Shown one piece after another: positions 60,252 to 64,000 of a stretch of DNA of 64,000 bases. This stretch comes from Promerops cafer (lineage: Eukaryota; Chordata; Aves; Passeriformes; Nectariniidae). Every line of letters starts with the position of its first letter. The first letter of the stretch is position 1. The DNA lies in contig VZSE01005864.1 of assembly GCA_013398275.1 (NCBI GenBank), positions 510,040 through 574,039 on the forward strand, given 5' to 3'. Made by a program: the position numbers and the translations under genes. The notes below the pieces were generated by a model. That model was not told the origin of the DNA, made no database searches, and was given only the letters and a program-made list of their open reading frames with translations.

Positions 60252-61712
60252 CATTCTTTTGCTCAGTTAGATCAGCTCCTTTTGTCAGGATGAGTTTAAA
60301 TCTGGGTCCACTGTGTTAATCACCCCCCTTTCTTCTTTCTGGCACTTCCCCTCCAGGCATTTTGCCTCTTTAGGAGATTAAGCGACCAAGTCATCTTGTT
60401 GCTCTAACATGTCCTCACTGGAGCAACACATTAACACAACTCCTCTGCAAAAGAGCCCTCTTTAGAAGTTTGCTGCAGGGATGACAAATTAACCCAGCAT
60501 GGTGTCCCCCACATCTATCTCAGTACAAATTATTAGTGTAATAGAGGTTTTAGTTATGCATTTATCTAGTAATTATTGAACGGTTATAACAGAACGAAGC
60601 TGAGCAATCGTGGCCCTTTATGAGGCGAGCTCGGTGGGTGGTCCTACAGTTAATTTAGGATAGGACTGTCTAAGCAGTTCACTCACACACAAATTAGCTG
60701 AACAGCCTGCTCCTTTAAATATTTCCTATGTCACAAGGCTAACTCTTGACAATACAACAAAGGTAGAGTTTTAATTACACGGTCGCTGACTTTTGTTTAG
60801 CTGGAGCTTTAACCCTTTGCAGGTCTCCCTCTCTGCCCTCCCTGCCCAGGCTCCGGCAGGCGGTGGCAGTCTGGGGACTGTGTCATGGCTAAAGCCTGAC
60901 CTTGAGGCCATCTGTTGGGAAACTGCTTTTCCTTCAGCGCCACGTTACTCCAAAGGGAGTGCAGAAAAGCAAAATCTCCCCCTGCTCAGTCAGCTGTCCT
61001 GACGTTGTGAACTGGATCAGGTAAACTCGTCCGATGGTCAGCGTTGTGCTGTTTATGGCCTCACCTCAGCTTCCTCGCCCTTGTGTGTGACTCTCCTGGC
61101 TCTCTGACATCACCACCCCTTGCTCTGAGGGGTCTGTGTCAAGCTGCACTGGTTTGCTTTTGTCAGAATTCAGAGGGAAGGAGAAGGTGACACCCCTGTG
61201 CCAGCTGACAGCATCAAGAAGCAGCCACAGAGACTCGTACAGAACAGGACATTACAAAATGTCTTTTTACAATGTACACCAGGAACCATCACGTTGATTC
61301 ACTTGGAGCTGGCTGACAGGACAGCGAGCAGGCACCAGGGCTTTGGTGACCCAGTGGAGGATTTTGATAGAGAAGGACACAGTATCTTTCCAGATATGTG
61401 ACATAAAGGTTTTGCCACTTTGGCATGAACAGAGAGTACTGTGCTGCAGCGTTTCCCTGGCAGGCCTTGTCCTGATAAAACTCTAAGAGGCAATGGTAAT
61501 TATGGAGGAAATTAATATAATGGAAACCAGTCCACTAGTTGACTTTCATCCTTTCTTCTCACACACCCCCTTCCTTGGGTTCTTGCCTTCGTGCTGTATT
61601 TCTTGCTTCTTATAATTGTGTTTCTCCTTCATTTATCTTCCTAACACACCATCTCATTGTTATTTTTTTCTTCCTTTCCTTGCCTTTTCTTCCTTGCTTT
61701 TTTGGCTTGCAG

Positions 61713-61840
61713 GATCCACACTGTCATATTCCATGGGAATGCCTGAATGCTCTGCAGCACAGGCTGCTGTACATCCTGGCTTTACAAGACTGTGGTCAAT
61801 TTAATGTTTCAGCCAGCTCCAGTTATAAAGTCACCAGAGT
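61713..61840 (+). other. Plus-strand exon-like segment, possible antisense RNA exon
   Basis: A very strong acceptor ('ttcttccttgcttttttggc' then ttgcag) precedes this 128-bp segment, and a good donor (gt-aagtag, gtaagt consensus) follows it at 61,841. It lies on the strand opposite NFIA, within an NFIA intron. One frame is open throughout, but 128 bp is too short for that to mean much, and the peptide matches nothing I know. Antisense lncRNAs are annotated at the human NFIA locus, so a non-coding exon is the most reasonable reading. It could equally be a chance pseudo-exon. Confidence 0.3.
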
Positions 61841-64000
61841 GTAAGTAGCAATACATAGAAGCCTAAAACCATTTATGTAAATACTGCTGCCACCCACAGT
61901 ATTTAAATCCTTCCCTGTCTGGTGAAGAGTTCAAGTGGTCTGGGAAGCTTTGTGAGATGCCAGCAATCCACGATGGCTTTGCAATGCTGGAGTGCTGTGG
62001 TGAGCCATGCTGACCACCAAATAATCTCATTTGCAGGTAACAAAAGTATGCCTGAGTAGGAGAGAGATCTGGCTGCTCGAATTTTCAGGGCTTTGAAATA
62101 AATTCTAAAACTGATAGTGATGCTAAAGCCACCCTATAGGTGATCAATTTACCATCTGCCAGACACTGAATCCTAACCACGCTGGTCCAGAGAAGACATA
62201 TGGTGCATTCATAGAGTCATGCCCAAAAAACTGCCATCATCAAGTGAGGCTCCATGAATCACTTTGCTAGCTTATCACCAAAGAAGCTTGGATCTTGCCA
62301 CCATCTGTTGGAAGTACTGAGGAGTCACTGAAGCATTGGCATCCCTGCGCCAGCACTCGCTGCACATCTGGTCTGCTGGTCAGCCAGCTCGGATCCTCTC
62401 TCCTGGCTACTGCCCAGCTGGGCCTGGCACTGGCAGCAGCACCAGTGCAGACAGGAACGAGTGCACAGCCTTCCACAGCACAGCACATCCAGACCACTCC
62501 GTGAGAGCAGAGGTTTTCCACCTGGTCCATTGGGTGGAGCACCTCAGGGCTAAGAAATCCTCCCGAGGATCTTACTCCTCCTCCAAGGAAGTTTTGTTTC
62601 CAAAATAACTCCTTGTGGGGATCACAGGGAAGGGCATTCAGTATCCTGGGACACCCCAGCAACAGACGTGCAGCGTATTCCAAGGGATGTTTGGAAGCGT
62701 GTGAAAGATTTGGGAATATTCCCGAGAAGTTAAAAATCACTGGTTGTCAATGACAACACCTGCCATGGATAGTCTACAGCTTCTTCTCTGCTGTCTATTT
62801 CGATCATGCTTTACAAATGCATCTCGTACACACATCCAAGTGATAAACTTGCACATACCAACACGAGAAGGAGATGGAACCTCCTTGTGATCGCCGTGCT
62901 GGCTGAGGAGCTTACTCTGATGGTGACCTACTTACTCACAACTCCCCTTTCTCCGAAATCTCTCTGCAGAATGGAGATTAAATCCTGCTCTTTGTTTTCC
63001 AAAGACCCCTCGGAATGACCTGCCCCTGACCACTTACATAATGCACCTGTGTCCAGAGGGAATTTAGCCTGTGTGTGCTGTACCATCGTTTCTGCAGAGG
63101 CACAACTCCCAGTAACTGCTGGTGGAAGTGAATCTCTCAGTTATATCCTCTTATACGACAGCATTATACTCTTTATGTTGCCACTTCTGATACCTGAAAA
63201 GCTTCTCTCTTCTGCTTACTGTCCCTAAAGAACGCCGGAGGCGATGGGATAAAGAACAAAGCTGGATTTGCAGAAAATAATCCATCTCAGTATATCACCC
63301 TTTACTAACAGAATGATTGCTGCAGCAGGGAAATAAACACAGCCAGTGTGCTGTGGAAGAAGAATACTGAGGAGGAATGTCCCAAAAGAACAAAGAATGA
63401 AGTCTGGGACAAGATTTTTTCAGGAGGATGGTACTTAAGGAAACCGTGGATGGATTCATGGGGATTTTTTTCCTGAAAGTCGGTGAGACTTTGTTTGTGA
63501 ATGAGCATAAAATAGAAGATGCTTCTAAATGATGTTGCAGAAGAACAGTTTTGGTTAACTTGTTAGGAACCATGATGATTAAAAGCTGTGTTGTTTCTTT
63601 ATGGAGTTAGTAAAGAACATCTCCTTCCAAACAAACAAAATTTGGGACTGTAATAATTCTATTTGCTTCTCTGGCTCCCACTGAATGTTCTTCTCACTTA
63701 GCCAATGGAAATCCCTCAGTGCACAGAAAAAGTCTTGTGAAAACAGACTGTAGATGAGATTTAAACAAGGCCTCACCACTGAGACATTTCCTCTCTCAAC
63801 CACACAAGAATCCAAAGCACACAGGGTCTAAACAGGGCAGACAAAGGCAGTCAATGATCTTAAAAAATTAGTGTGAGGTAAAACACAGCTAAATAAAGAA
63901 AGGTCTATTAACTAATCAATCAACAACTGAAATCTAAAAGTCTGAACTTCTAAAAGACAGGAATTGGGAGTCAGCTGATGTGCACTGAATAGAATGTTAA

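Larger units (their letters stand above)
53215..64000 (-). other. NFIA: NFIA intron, incomplete at window edge
   Basis: The region continues upstream of the 53-kb exon. I looked for the preceding NFIA exon (the ...HHRPVITGPR segment) and did not find it, so the intron is at least 10.8 kb. It has no clear CR1 copy. It contains a GTT repeat near 53,301-53,325, a C14/T11 run at 60,227-60,251, a plus-strand exon-like segment at 61.7-61.8 kb, and an LTR-like stretch at about 57.1-57.3 kb that I could not confirm. Short open frames throughout are judged spurious. Confidence 0.85.

Noticed and set aside
53301..64000. Search for the next upstream NFIA exon (HHRPVITGPR segment)
   Set aside because: No minus-strand match with splice sites was seen; the exon must lie beyond the window.
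1..64000. CRISPR arrays, bacterial operons, tRNA or rRNA genes
   Set aside because: No spaced palindromic repeats, no operon-like ORF layout and no recognisable tRNA or rRNA structure were seen; the window is vertebrate non-coding DNA with one gene.

Overview
The window is vertebrate nuclear DNA, almost certainly from a bird and possibly a songbird. Coding sequence is very sparse. Nine truncated CR1-type LINE 3' ends are recognisable by the avian consensus around 'ggcttgggttggaagggacc', and there are no mammalian SINEs. Intergenic and intronic DNA holds only short, shadow-like ORFs. The single-N and 8-N gaps beside homopolymers point to a scaffolded draft assembly. No bacterial, phage or CRISPR content was seen.

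The only protein-coding gene I can support is the 3' end of NFIA (nuclear factor I/A), on the minus strand. Four coding exons lie at 53,214-53,036, 50,454-50,289, 42,477-42,386 and 19,109-19,092. All junctions have AG acceptors and GT donors, and the phases join into one frame of about 151 residues ending SWYLG-stop. This is the proline/serine-rich C-terminal transactivation tail. The DNA-binding domain and 5' exons lie beyond 64,000. The terminal exon has five codons, a stop, and an inferred 3' UTR of about 7.4 kb running to a good poly(A) signal at 11,693-11,688.

Layout: 1-11,669 is intergenic DNA downstream of NFIA, with three CR1 copies, a 21-bp minisatellite and a few possibly conserved non-coding blocks. 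11,670-19,091 is the 3' UTR, rich in long A/T homopolymers, with one 8-N gap, a short duplicated block and an apparent miR-223 site. 19,110-42,385 is the last intron. It contains a 31-bp minisatellite, a CpG-rich candidate regulatory block that the assembly has partly duplicated between single-N gaps, and three CR1 copies. 42,478-50,288 and 50,455-53,035 are introns. 53,215-64,000 is part of a further intron, with one plus-strand, exon-like segment at 61,713-61,840.

I found no convincing new biological system. The items most worth following up are the false duplication over a regulatory block, the miR-223 site, a 40-codon open extension past the penultimate NFIA exon, and the possible antisense exon.
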